Shown here: one piece after another, positions 15,959-24,309 of the stretch
Position numbering within the stretch: position 1 is the stretch's first letter
Layout of the letters: every line of letters begins with the position of its first letter
Assembly (NCBI RefSeq): GCF_015751765.1
Contig: NZ_JADOTX010000001.1
Coordinates: 3,162,001-3,226,000 of the forward strand
Length of the DNA stretch: 64,000 bases
Source: Micromonospora ureilytica
GTDB taxonomy: Bacteria > Actinomycetota > Actinomycetes > Mycobacteriales > Micromonosporaceae
Reading direction: 5' to 3'
Position numbers and translations under genes: made by a program
The notes under the pieces: model-generated
The model's input: the letters and a program-made list of their open reading frames with translations, nothing else
Database searches by the model: none
What the model was told of the DNA's origin: nothing

Positions 15959-17185
15959 ATGCCGTTCGACATCGCCCGCACCCGGGCCGCGTACCCCGCC
16001 CTGACCGAGGGCTTCGTCCACCTCGACGGTGCCGGGGGCACCCAGACCGCGGCCGGTGTGATCGACGCGGTCACCGACGCCATGCGGTCGGCGGTCGGCA
16101 ACCGCAGCGCCGCCAACGTCGCGGGCCGCCGGTCGTTGGAGCTGGTGGCCGAGGCCCGCTCGGCGGTGGCCGACCTGCTCGGCGGCGACCCGGCCGGGGT
16201 GGTTCTCGGCCCGAGTGCGACAGCGCTGACGTACACCCTGGCCCGGACGCTCGGCGCGGCCTGGCGCCCGGGGGACGAGGTGGTGGTCTCCCGGCTCGAC
16301 CACGACGCGAACGTGCGGCCGTGGGTGCAGGCCGCCGAGGCGGCCGGCGCGACGGTGCGCTGGGCCGAGGTCGACAGGCACACCGGTGAGTTGCCCGCGG
16401 CCCAGTACGCGGACCTGGTCGGTGAGCGGACCCGGTTGGTCGCGGTCACCGCCGGCAGCAACGCCATCGGCACCATGCCGGACGTGCCGGCGATCGCCAA
16501 GGCCGCGCACGCGGTCGGCGCGTTGGTCCACGTCGACGGGGTGCACTCGGTTCCGCACGGCCCGACCGACCTGAGCTCGCTCGGCGCCGACGTGCTGGTC
16601 ACCAGCGCGTACAAGTGGTCCGGGCCGCACCTGGCGGCGATGGTGGCGGACCCGGCCCGGTGGGCGGCGCTGCGCCCGGCGAAGCTGGTGCCGTCCTCCG
16701 ACGCGGTGCCGGACCGGTTCGAGTACGGCACGCCGAGCTTCCCGCTGCTGGCCGGTGTGACCGCCGCGGTGGACCACCTGGCGGGGTTGGACCCGGACGC
16801 GGTCGGGGACCGGCGGGCGCGGCTGCGGGCCGGGCTGGCCGCCGCCCAGGCACACGAGGAGGCCCTGCTGGACCGGCTGCTCGCCGGGTTGGCGCAGCGG
16901 CCGGCGATCACCGTCTACGGCTCGCCGGCGCGGCGCTGTCCGACGGTCTCGTTCCGGGTCGCCGGGATGTCGCCGGCTGCCACCCAGGAGGCGTTGGGCG
17001 CCGCCGGGTTCTGCCTCTCCGTCGGCGACTACTACGCCTACGAGTACTTCCAGCTGATGGGTCTGCGCGACAGCGGCGGCGCGGTGCGGGCCAGCATCTA
17101 TCACTACAACACGGCCGACGAGGTGGACCGGTTGCTCGGCGAACTCGACGCGCTGGCCGACCCGGCGGGGAGAATGGCCGGATGA
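15959..17185 (+). CDS. Cysteine desulfurase-like PLP enzyme (class V aminotransferase)
   Basis: A 408-residue fold-type I PLP enzyme. The PLP-Schiff-base lysine is in TSAYKWSGPH (near residue 220), preceded by the cofactor-contacting HVDGVHSVPH. The N-terminus (AYPALTEGFVHLDGAGGTQ) and C-terminus (AASIYHYNT-type, here RASIYHYNTADEVDRLL) match the cysteine desulfurase-like group (TIGR01976) rather than IscS/NifS. Its substrate is not established. The stop overlaps the following GNAT start (ATGA), so the two proteins are co-translated. Confidence 0.88.
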   Translation: MPFDIARTRAAYPALTEGFVHLDGAGGTQTAAGVIDAVTDAMRSAVGNRSAANVAGRRSLELVAEARSAVADLLGGDPAGVVLGPSATALTYTLARTLGAAWRPGDEVVVSRLDHDANVRPWVQAAEAAGATVRWAEVDRHTGELPAAQYADLVGERTRLVAVTAGSNAIGTMPDVPAIAKAAHAVGALVHVDGVHSVPHGPTDLSSLGADVLVTSAYKWSGPHLAAMVADPARWAALRPAKLVPSSDAVPDRFEYGTPSFPLLAGVTAAVDHLAGLDPDAVGDRRARLRAGLAAAQAHEEALLDRLLAGLAQRPAITVYGSPARRCPTVSFRVAGMSPAATQEALGAAGFCLSVGDYYAYEYFQLMGLRDSGGAVRASIYHYNTADEVDRLLGELDALADPAGRMAG

Positions 17186-17469
17186 GCACCCTGGTCGAGG
17201 ACAACCCGGCGAAGCACCGCTTCGAGATCCTGGTCGACGACGCGCTGGCCGGCTTCACCGCGTACCTGCCGCGCGGGGAGGTCCTGGTCTTCACCCACAC
17301 CGAGGTGGACCGGGGCTTTCAGGGCAAGGGGGTGGGCGGCACGCTGATCCGCGGCACCCTGGACCAGCTCCGGGCACGCGGCACGAAGCTGGTGCCGCAG
17401 TGCCCCTTCATGGCCGCGTTCATCGACAAGCACCCCGAGTACGCCGACCTGGTCGCCGACCTTCCGTAG
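17182..17469 (+). CDS. Small GNAT-fold N-acetyltransferase (YjdJ/GCN5-related type)
   Basis: A 95-residue short GNAT protein. The acetyl-CoA pyrophosphate loop is DRGFQGKGVGGTLIRGTL, matching the Q/RxxGxG/A motif, and the end CPFMAAFIDKHPEYADLV is conserved in the family of minimal GNATs similar to human GTLF3B/YjdJ. The acceptor is unknown. It is co-translated with the PLP enzyme upstream, and the pair may act on one metabolite. Confidence 0.88.
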   Translation: MSTLVEDNPAKHRFEILVDDALAGFTAYLPRGEVLVFTHTEVDRGFQGKGVGGTLIRGTLDQLRARGTKLVPQCPFMAAFIDKHPEYADLVADLP

Positions 17470-17479
17470 GGCGGGCCCG

Positions 17480-18970
17480 TCAGCGGGCGCCGGTGAGCAC
17501 CTCGGCGGCGGCCCGTCCACTGGCCCGGGTGGCGCCGTGGGTGGCCAGGTGCACCGCCCCGGTGACCAGCTCGGGCACGCCCAACTCGACAACTACCGCG
17601 TCGGGTCGGACGGCCAACGCGCGGTGCACTGCGGCGCGCATCCAGTCGTGCCGGTGCAGGTCGCGGACGACCAGCACCAGGGGGCGGGCGTCCGCCCCGG
17701 CGCCCGGGTCCGCCGGCACGTCGGGTTCGGCGTAGCGGACCGTGCTGGTGCCGGGCAGCAGCTCGCCCAGTGGCCCGCCGATGCCCCACGGGGTCTCGGC
17801 GCCGATGGCGATGTTGCGCAGCGGCTCGAACTCGACGACATGTGCCGCGCGGGTCAGGGGCAGCGCGACAGTCGTACCGGGGCCGGCGGTGACCCGGACG
17901 GCCCGGCGGGCGGCGACCAGCCCGACGTCGGCGGCGCCACGCGCTCCGGCCAGGCCGGCGCTGCGGGCCGCCACCGTCCAGGCGGCGAGTTGACCGACGC
18001 GCTTGGCGGCCTCGGCGAGACGTTCCTCGGGCAGCTCACCGGAGATGACGGCGGCCACGATGGCGTCGCGCAGCTCACGGGCGGCCTGCTCGTCGGCCCG
18101 TTCGCCACCGATGCAGATCGCGTCGGCCCCGGCGGCGAGGGCGCGGACCGTCGCTCCGGCGAAGCCGTACCGGTCGGCGACCGCGCGCATCTCCACCGCG
18201 TCGGTGACCACCACACCGGAGAAGCCCAGCTCGTCACGGAGCAACCCACCCAGGATGCGTTGACTCAGCGTCGCCGGAAGGTGCGGGTCGAGCGCGGGCA
18301 CCAGCAGGTGGCCGGTCATGACCGCCTGCACCCCGGCGGCCACGGCGGCGCGGAACGGGGCCAGTTCGCAGGCGTCCAGCCGGTCCCGGTCGGCGGTGAT
18401 CCGGGGCAGGTCGTGGTGTGAGTCGACGCGGGTGTCGCCGTGCCCGGGGAAGTGTTTGGCGCAGGCCGCGACGCCGCCGGCCTGGAGCCCCCGGACCCAG
18501 GCGGCGGTGTGCCGCGCGACAAGCGCCGGGTCGGCGCCGAAGGAGCGGACGCCGATCACCGGGTTCGCCGGGTTGGAGTTGACGTCGGCGTCCGGGGCGT
18601 AGTTGAGGGTGACGCCCGCCGTGGCCAGCTCGACGCCGAGGTCCCGGGCGACGGCCTCGGTCAGCGCCGGGTCGTCGACCGCGCCGAGGGCGAAGTTGCC
18701 GGGCCGGGAGCTGCCGTGCACCGACTCCAGCCGGGTGACGTCGCCGGCCTCCTCGTCGATCGCCACGATGACGTCCGGCCGTTCCGCGCGCAGCGTCGCG
18801 GTGAGCGCGGCCACCTGCTCGGTGTCGACGACGTTGCGGGCGAAGAGCACCACCGAGCCGAGACCGTCGCCGAGCCAACGGCACACCCACTGTGGTGGGG
18901 TGGTGCCGACGAAGCCGGGTTGCAGGACGGCGGCGGCGAGCGCCGGGAGGTGCCCGGTGGTCGTGGTCAC
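17480..18970 (-). CDS. Glycoside hydrolase family 3, beta-N-acetylglucosaminidase (NagZ-like)
   Basis: A 496-residue GH3 protein. The motif KHFPGHGDT followed by DSHHDLP is the NagZ signature, which supplies the Asp/His general acid-base dyad used by this branch. The catalytic nucleophile is probably the Asp in VVVTDAVEM. A C-terminal second domain is present. It should release GlcNAc from muropeptides or chito-oligosaccharides. No signal peptide is seen with the GTG at 18970, so action is cytosolic or by non-classical export. GAGGGGG lies 5 nt upstream of this GTG, which excludes a 41-codon extension further upstream. Confidence 0.9.
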   Translation of the reverse strand: MTTTTGHLPALAAAVLQPGFVGTTPPQWVCRWLGDGLGSVVLFARNVVDTEQVAALTATLRAERPDVIVAIDEEAGDVTRLESVHGSSRPGNFALGAVDDPALTEAVARDLGVELATAGVTLNYAPDADVNSNPANPVIGVRSFGADPALVARHTAAWVRGLQAGGVAACAKHFPGHGDTRVDSHHDLPRITADRDRLDACELAPFRAAVAAGVQAVMTGHLLVPALDPHLPATLSQRILGGLLRDELGFSGVVVTDAVEMRAVADRYGFAGATVRALAAGADAICIGGERADEQAARELRDAIVAAVISGELPEERLAEAAKRVGQLAAWTVAARSAGLAGARGAADVGLVAARRAVRVTAGPGTTVALPLTRAAHVVEFEPLRNIAIGAETPWGIGGPLGELLPGTSTVRYAEPDVPADPGAGADARPLVLVVRDLHRHDWMRAAVHRALAVRPDAVVVELGVPELVTGAVHLATHGATRASGRAAAEVLTGAR

Positions 18971-19110
18971 GCCGCCCCCTCGCAGTGATCCATATCGATC
19001 ACCGGCGACGGTGCGCCCCCGTCGATCCGCTGGTTGCGCTCGCTCATGCGGCCCCCGTACCCCATCTCTCGCGCGCCCTCGGCGCACCGCCACCGGCAGG
19101 CGGTCCTGCC

Positions 19111-19139
19111 ATGGTCACACTGAGCGATTCAATAGTCAA
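19111..19139 (-). promoter_or_regulatory. Possible promoter of the GH3 gene in an AT-rich patch
   Basis: On the minus strand TTGACT (19134-19139) is followed 17 bp later by GACCAT (19111-19116). The surrounding 30 bp are distinctly AT-rich against the local background. The -10 match is weak, so this is tentative. Confidence 0.3.
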
Positions 19140-19187
19140 TAAACCTTACAGTTGCCGGGCGGGCCGTTCCCCGGGGAGAGTGCGGGG

Positions 19188-19313
19188 ATGGATCCCGTCC
19201 TGCTGGCCGACGCGACGAGCCCGGCCGACATCCCCGGCGTACGCCTGCTCGGCCTGGTGGTCGGCGCCCTGCTGCTCCTCGCCGCGATCCGGGCGATGTT
19301 CGGCCGACGCTGA
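19188..19313 (+). CDS. 41-residue single-pass membrane protein
   Basis: A short open frame starting MDPVLLADATSPADIPGVR, followed by one transmembrane helix (LLGLVVGALLLLAAIRAMF) and a GRR tail. GGGGAGAG lies upstream of the ATG. Codon use is as GC-biased as neighbouring genes. No function is recognised. It sits between the divergent GH3 gene and the F420-dependent enzyme gene, 87 bp before the latter, and may share its transcript. Confidence 0.6.
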   Translation: MDPVLLADATSPADIPGVRLLGLVVGALLLLAAIRAMFGRR

Positions 19314-19400
19314 CCCGCCGCACGTCGAGAACCGGTGTGACCGGGCACCACCGGGGTACGGCTCTCCCATCAGCAGGTCCGCGTGCCGAAGGGGTAAGCC

Positions 19401-20351
19401 ATGAAGATCGGATATTTTCTGTCCAGTGAGGAGTTCACGCCGGCCGAGTTGCTGGAGCAGGCGCGCGGTGCCGAACGGGCCGGCTTCGAGGCGCTGTGGA
19501 TCTCCGACCACTACCACCCCTGGGTGGACGCGCAGGGCCAGAGCCCGTTCGTCTGGTCGATGATCGGCGCGGTCAGCCAGGTCTGCTCGCTGCCGGTGAC
19601 CACGGCGGTGACCTGCCCGACCCTGCGGATCCACCCGGCCGTGATCGCGCAGGCGGCGGCGACCAGCGCGGTGCTGCACGGTGGACGGTTCGTGCTCGGC
19701 GTCGGCACCGGCGAGGCGCTCAACGAGCACATCTTCGGCGACGCCTGGCCGCAGGCCGACGTCCGGCTGGAGATGCTGGAGGAGGCCGTCGAGGTGCTGC
19801 GCGCGCTGTGGGGCGGCGACTTCGTCAGCCACCACGGCAAGCACTACACGGTGGAGCAGGCGCGGATCTACACGCTGCCCGACACTCCCCCGCCGATCTA
19901 CGTCTCCGGCTTCGGGCCGAAGGCCATCGACCTGGCCGCCCGGATCGGCGACGGCTACGTGAGCACCATGCCCGACGGCGAGATGGTCCGGCGCTTCCGC
20001 GAGAACGGCGGCGGCGACAAGCCGTGCCAGGCCGGCTTCAAGGCGGCGTACGCGGACAGCGCGGAGGAGGGGTTGCGCATCGCGTACGAGCGCTGGCCCA
20101 ACGCGGGGGTGCCGGGTGAGCTGTCCCAGGTGCTGCCCTCGCCGCGACACTTCGAGCAGGCCGCCGAGCTGGTCAAGCCGGAGATGCTGAAGGAGGCGTT
20201 CGTCTGCGGCAACAGCGCCGACGCGCACCTGGAGATGATCGACAAGTACGCCAAGGCCGGCTTCGACGAGGTCTACGTGGCCAACACCGGCCCGCACTAC
20301 CAGGGCCTGTTCGACCTCTACCAGCGCGAAGTCCTGCCCCGCCTGCGCTGA
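19401..20351 (+). CDS. F420-dependent oxidoreductase, G6P-dehydrogenase-like (LLM class)
   Basis: A 316-residue luciferase-like TIM-barrel protein. Signatures include MKIGYFLSSEEF at the N-terminus, ALWISDHYHPWVDAQGQSPFVW, GRFVLGVGTGEALNEHI and VSGFGPKAIDLAARIGDGY, which fit the TIGR03557 group related to F420-dependent glucose-6-phosphate dehydrogenase. Members use deazaflavin F420 as hydride acceptor or donor. The actual substrate cannot be fixed from sequence. AAGGGG stands upstream of the ATG. It is followed by a palindrome at 20365 and the recQ gene on the same strand. Confidence 0.9.
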   Translation: MKIGYFLSSEEFTPAELLEQARGAERAGFEALWISDHYHPWVDAQGQSPFVWSMIGAVSQVCSLPVTTAVTCPTLRIHPAVIAQAAATSAVLHGGRFVLGVGTGEALNEHIFGDAWPQADVRLEMLEEAVEVLRALWGGDFVSHHGKHYTVEQARIYTLPDTPPPIYVSGFGPKAIDLAARIGDGYVSTMPDGEMVRRFRENGGGDKPCQAGFKAAYADSAEEGLRIAYERWPNAGVPGELSQVLPSPRHFEQAAELVKPEMLKEAFVCGNSADAHLEMIDKYAKAGFDEVYVANTGPHYQGLFDLYQREVLPRLR

Positions 20352-20364
20352 GTCGCGGATCGGC

Positions 20365-20406
20365 GAGCTCATGATCGTCGGAACGCGTTTCGGCGGTCAT
20401 GGGCTC
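20365..20406. repeat. Imperfect palindrome between F420 enzyme and recQ
   Basis: Arms 20365-20377 and 20394-20406 (13 bp, three mismatches) around a 16-bp centre. It directly follows the stop codon at 20351 and probably ends that transcript. It may also be a dispersed repeat, and it argues that the recQ start lies downstream of it. Confidence 0.45.
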
Positions 20407-20424
20407 GGGTACCTCCGGCCCTCG

Positions 20425-22056
20425 ATGAAACTGTCCACGCACTCGATGACGTTGCGCCGCGCGGCCCGCAGCCTTTTCGGCTGGAAGGCGCTGCGGCCCA
20501 ACCAACTGGCCGCCATGCGCGCGGTGATGAAGCGACGCGACGCGCTTGTGGTGTTGCCCACCGGCGCCGGCAAGTCGGCGATCTACCAGATCCCGGCCAG
20601 CCTGATCCCCGGCCCCACAGTGGTGATCTCCCCGCTGCTGGCCCTCCAGCAGGACCAGATCGCCTCCCTCAACGAGCGGCAACGCCCGGAGCTGCGGGCG
20701 GTGCGGATCAGCTCGAACGAGTCGGCCACCCAGCAGGCCGAGGCGATCACCGAGATCCGTGAGGGTCGGGCGGAGTTCCTCTTCATCACCCCGGAACAGC
20801 TCAGCAACCCCCAGCGGATGGCCGAGGTCGCCGCGCTGAAGCCGGCGCTTGTGGCGATCGACGAGGCTCACTGCATCTCCGCGTGGGGGCACGACTTCCG
20901 CCCCGACTACCTGGCGCTCGGGCACCTCATCGACGGCATCGGTCGACCGCCGGTGGTCGCGCTGACCGCCACCGCCTCCCCTCCGGTACGCGACGACATC
21001 ATCGCCCGGCTGCGGCTGCGCGAGCCGGAGGTGGTGGTCTCCGGGCTGGACCGGCCGAACCTGTTCGTCGAGGTCGCGCACTGCCCCACCGAGGACTACC
21101 GGTGGCGGCGGCTGATCACGCTGCTGCGCGACGACGAGCGGCCCGGGATCATCTACGTGCCGACCCGTCGCGCCGCCGAGGAGTTGGCCACCCGGTTGAC
21201 CGACGCCGGCTTCCCGGCGCAGTTCTACCACGGTGGGATGGCGGCCGGCGCACGTCACGAACTGCACGAGGCTTTCCTCGCCGACCAGGTCCCCATCATG
21301 GTGGCGACCTCGGCGTTCGGAATGGGCATCGACAAGCCGAACATCGCCTGGGTGGCGCACATGGCGCTGCCCGACTCGCCGGACAGCTACTTCCAGGAGA
21401 TCGGCCGGGCCGGGCGCGACGGGCAACCGGCCCGGGTGCTGCTGCTCTGGCAGGCCGAGGACGTGGGCCTGCAACGGTTCTTCAGCGGCGGCCTGCCCGA
21501 CGTCGACGAGCTGCGCGACCTCGCCGCGCTGCTGCGCCGCAAGCCGGCCACCAAGACCGAGCTGCGCGAGACCACCGGTCTCGGGCCGCGCAAGCTGGGC
21601 CAGTACCTCTCCCTGTTGGAGCAGGTCGGCGCGGCCGAGCCACGCGCCCGGCAACGCATCGGCGCTCCCCGTTACTCACCCACCCCGACCGACGCCGCCG
21701 CGGCGGCGCTGGCCGAGGCGGAGCGCCAGCAGACGGTGACCCGGTCCCGCACCGACATGATGCGGGCCTTCGCCGAGACCCGGGCCTGCCGGGGGCAGAC
21801 CCTGCTGGCCTACTTCGGCGAGCAGATGACGCACGTCTGCGGCCACTGCGACAACTGCCACAACGGCACCAGCGTGGCCGACCAGGGAGCGGTCGGGCCG
21901 TTCCCGGTGCACAGCCAGGTGCGTCACCCGGAGTGGGGGCCCGGCCTGGTGCTCTCGTACGAGGAGGACAAGATGACGGTGCTCTTCGACGAGGTCGGGT
22001 ACAAGACGTTGTCGGTGCGCGTGGTGTCCGAACAGGGCCTGCTGACCCTGGACTAG
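20425..22056 (+). CDS. recQ: RecQ-type ATP-dependent DNA helicase lacking HRDC
   Basis: A 543-residue superfamily 2 helicase. Visible motifs: motif 0/Q (LRPNQLAAM), Walker A PTGAGKSAIY, motif II DEAHCISAWGHDFR, motif III ALTATA, motif V VATSAFGMGID and motif VI EIGRAGRDG. A RecQ zinc-binding region follows, with CRGQTLLAYF and CGHCDNC supplying Cys ligands. The C-terminus ends in a small beta domain (VRHPEWGPGLVLSYEEDKMTVLFDEVGYKTLSV) in place of HRDC. It should unwind 3'-tailed and branched DNA in repair. The start is taken at 20425; an ATG at 20371 lies inside a palindrome and adds residues without family similarity. Confidence 0.92.
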   Translation: MKLSTHSMTLRRAARSLFGWKALRPNQLAAMRAVMKRRDALVVLPTGAGKSAIYQIPASLIPGPTVVISPLLALQQDQIASLNERQRPELRAVRISSNESATQQAEAITEIREGRAEFLFITPEQLSNPQRMAEVAALKPALVAIDEAHCISAWGHDFRPDYLALGHLIDGIGRPPVVALTATASPPVRDDIIARLRLREPEVVVSGLDRPNLFVEVAHCPTEDYRWRRLITLLRDDERPGIIYVPTRRAAEELATRLTDAGFPAQFYHGGMAAGARHELHEAFLADQVPIMVATSAFGMGIDKPNIAWVAHMALPDSPDSYFQEIGRAGRDGQPARVLLLWQAEDVGLQRFFSGGLPDVDELRDLAALLRRKPATKTELRETTGLGPRKLGQYLSLLEQVGAAEPRARQRIGAPRYSPTPTDAAAAALAEAERQQTVTRSRTDMMRAFAETRACRGQTLLAYFGEQMTHVCGHCDNCHNGTSVADQGAVGPFPVHSQVRHPEWGPGLVLSYEEDKMTVLFDEVGYKTLSVRVVSEQGLLTLD

Positions 22057-22144
22057 CCTGACCCGGGCACCGTTGTCGGGCCCGGTGGATCGACCAAGCA
22101 GAGCACCGATTGACCAAGTTGAGCAGGGCGGAAGGGGCGTTGCC

Positions 22145-22648
22145 GTGATCGAGCAGCCGGCGTACACCGGGTTCGGTTTCTCCGACGGGGAGTGGGGGTT
22201 GCTGGTCGGCCTGCCGCAGTCGGTGCTGACGGCCGCGAGCGCCGCCGAGTCCGACGGCACCCGCCGGACCATGGCGGAGAACGCGGCCGGGCTGGAGACC
22301 ATCGCCACCGGCCGGGAGTCGGCCAGCCCGCTGGTCGCCGCCGTGGCCGGCGAGATCGTCACCCGGGTCGGCGACCCGGAGACCGGTGAGGAGTTGCCGG
22401 CCATCGCGCCCACCGACCCCGGGGCGTACATCGACGACGTGCTGCTGCGGGCCGGCCAGGCGGCCGAGCTGCTGGCCGGCCGCGTCGACGAGGGTGAGGC
22501 CGGCGCGTACAAGCACTGGCTCGTGAAGATCGCCGAGCAGGTGGTGGGCGCCGCGTCCAGCGGTGGGCTGCTGGGCATCGGCGGCGAGTCGGTCAGCGAC
22601 TCCGAGCGGCGATTCCGCGACCGGCTCGCGCACGTGCTCACCGACTGA
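22145..22648 (+). CDS. Conserved hypothetical protein (167 aa)
   Basis: Predicted soluble, acidic, mostly helical protein starting at GTG with GGAAGGGG 9 nt upstream. The N-terminus VIEQPAYTGFGFSDGEWGLLVGLPQSVLTAASAAESDGTRRT and the C-terminal KIAEQVVGAASSGGLLGIGGESVSDSERRF suggest a conserved actinobacterial family, but I cannot name it. No catalytic motif or membrane segment is apparent. Its stop overlaps the convergent efflux gene by 11 bp. It lies 88 bp downstream of recQ. Confidence 0.72.
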   Translation: MIEQPAYTGFGFSDGEWGLLVGLPQSVLTAASAAESDGTRRTMAENAAGLETIATGRESASPLVAAVAGEIVTRVGDPETGEELPAIAPTDPGAYIDDVLLRAGQAAELLAGRVDEGEAGAYKHWLVKIAEQVVGAASSGGLLGIGGESVSDSERRFRDRLAHVLTD

Positions 22649-24227
22649 GCGACGACAACGACGTGTCGGCCGGACCGGTCGGCTCGGCGGCCAGCGCCGT
22701 CGGGTCGGCCGGTCGGATGCCGCGCAGCGCGACCAGGGCGGTGATCGCCCCCAGCAGCATGACCGCCATGGCGGCGTACGCTGCCAGGTGCAGCCCGTCG
22801 GTGAACGCGACAGCTGCGGCGTGCCGCACCGCGTCGGCCAGATCCGCCGGCAGCCCCTGGGCGACCGCGAGCGCGCCGGCCAGGGTCTCCTGGGCCGCGG
22901 CGCCGGCGTCGGCGGGCAGCCCGGCCGGCAGTCCGTCAACGATCTCGCGGCGGTAGACCGCCGCGCCGACGCTGCCCAGGATCGCCATTCCCAACGCACC
23001 ACCCAGTTCGCTGCTGGACTCGGTGAGCGCCGACGCGACACCGGCCTGCTCGGGCGGCGCCGCGCCGAGGACCAGTTCGGTGACGAGGGACATCACCATC
23101 ACCAGGCCACCCGCGTAGACACTGGCGCCGACGAGCAGCAGCCACAGCGGCGTCTCCGGCGTGACCCGGGTCAGCACCACGAAGCCGAGCACGGCGATCC
23201 CGAACCCGGCACCGATCAGGTACGCCCGTTCGACGCGCTGGGCGAGGGCGGCGGCGGCCGGTGCGATTCCGCCCACGGCGAGGGACGGCACGATGCTCCA
23301 CAGTGCCGCGCGCAGCGGGCTCAGGCCGAGCACCAGCTGCAGGTGCTGGGTGGTGAAGATGGCGAAGCCGACCAGGGCGAACATCGCCACCAGGTTGACG
23401 GCGAGCGACCCGGCGAAGCCGGGACGGCGGAACAACGCGAGGTCGACCATCGGGTACGCCCGGGTCCGCTGCCGGTGCAGGAAGAGCGCGCCCACCAGTA
23501 GGCCGCCCACGATGGCGAGGACCCGCACCGTGCTCAGGCCGTCGCGGGCCATCTCCTTGATGCCGTAGATCACCGGCAGCAGCGCGCCGAGCGACAGCAC
23601 CGCGCTGATCAGGTCGAACCGCCCGGCCGCCGGGTTGCGGAACTCGGGCACCAGGAGCGGGACGAGCAGGAGCAGCATCAGCATCGCCGGGATGTTGATC
23701 AGGAAGATCGAGCCCCACCAGAAGTGTTCCAGCAGGATGCCGCTGAGCACCGGGCCGATGGCGATGCCGCCGGTGAGGGTGGCGGTCCAGATGCCGATGG
23801 CGGTGCCACGCTGCTTGGCGTCGTGGAACATGTTGCGCACCAGGGCGAGCGTCGAGGGCATCAGGGTGGCCCCGCCGACACCGAGCACGGCCCGCGCGGC
23901 GATGAGCGTCGCGGTGCTGTCGGCGTACGCGGCCAGCAGCGACGCCGCACCGAACGCGGTGGCGCCGACCAGCAGGAGCCGCCGTCGGCCGATCCGGTCA
24001 CCCAGGGCGCCCATGGTGATGAGCAGCCCGGCCAGCACGAAGCCGTAGATGTCGAAGATCCAGAGCTGCTCGGTGGCGGTGGGGCGCAACTCCGCGCTGA
24101 TGAACGGGACGGCGAAGTAGAGCACCGACACGTCCATCGAGACCAGGAGCAGCGGCAGCATCAGCACCGTGAGCCCGATCCACTCGCGCCGGCCCGCCCG
24201 CGGTGCCGGTGTGGTGGTGGTCGTCAT
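22638..24227 (-). CDS. MFS drug efflux transporter (DHA2 / SmvA-QacA type, 14 TM)
   Basis: A 529-residue transporter with about fourteen hydrophobic helices. Motif A is GALGDRIGRRRLLLVG between helices 2 and 3, helix 1 has the DHA2-type LLVSMDVSVLYFAVPFI, and helix 5 has a motif C-like segment (GIAIGPVLSGILLEHFWWGSIFLIN). It should export cationic or amphiphilic drugs in exchange for protons. It is divergent from a TetR gene, with two GCGTA-N5-TACGC operators in the 82-bp gap, so substrate-induced derepression is expected. AGGGAAACTGATC precedes the ATG. Confidence 0.93.
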   Translation of the reverse strand: MTTTTTPAPRAGRREWIGLTVLMLPLLLVSMDVSVLYFAVPFISAELRPTATEQLWIFDIYGFVLAGLLITMGALGDRIGRRRLLLVGATAFGAASLLAAYADSTATLIAARAVLGVGGATLMPSTLALVRNMFHDAKQRGTAIGIWTATLTGGIAIGPVLSGILLEHFWWGSIFLINIPAMLMLLLLVPLLVPEFRNPAAGRFDLISAVLSLGALLPVIYGIKEMARDGLSTVRVLAIVGGLLVGALFLHRQRTRAYPMVDLALFRRPGFAGSLAVNLVAMFALVGFAIFTTQHLQLVLGLSPLRAALWSIVPSLAVGGIAPAAAALAQRVERAYLIGAGFGIAVLGFVVLTRVTPETPLWLLLVGASVYAGGLVMVMSLVTELVLGAAPPEQAGVASALTESSSELGGALGMAILGSVGAAVYRREIVDGLPAGLPADAGAAAQETLAGALAVAQGLPADLADAVRHAAAVAFTDGLHLAAYAAMAVMLLGAITALVALRGIRPADPTALAAEPTGPADTSLSSLSR

Positions 24228-24239
24228 GATCAGTTTCCC

Positions 24240-24283
24240 TTCTGCGTATGTCGTACGCTGTTATGCGTAGACCATACGCAGAA
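24240..24283. promoter_or_regulatory. Double TetR operator between efflux gene and its regulator
   Basis: Two copies of GCGTA-N5-TACGC lie at 24244-24258 and 24265-24279, exactly 21 bp apart (two helical turns). The outermost halves also form a perfect 11-bp inverted repeat, 24240-24250 with 24273-24283. The arrangement between a divergent transporter and TetR gene strongly suggests cooperative repressor binding that covers both promoters. Confidence 0.82.
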
Positions 24284-24309
24284 CTAGGATGGCGGGGCAA
24301 GGAGGAAAT

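Noticed and set aside
20371..20424. ATG 20371 as the recQ start
   Set aside because: It lies inside an inverted repeat following the upstream gene, and the residues it adds do not resemble RecQ N-termini.
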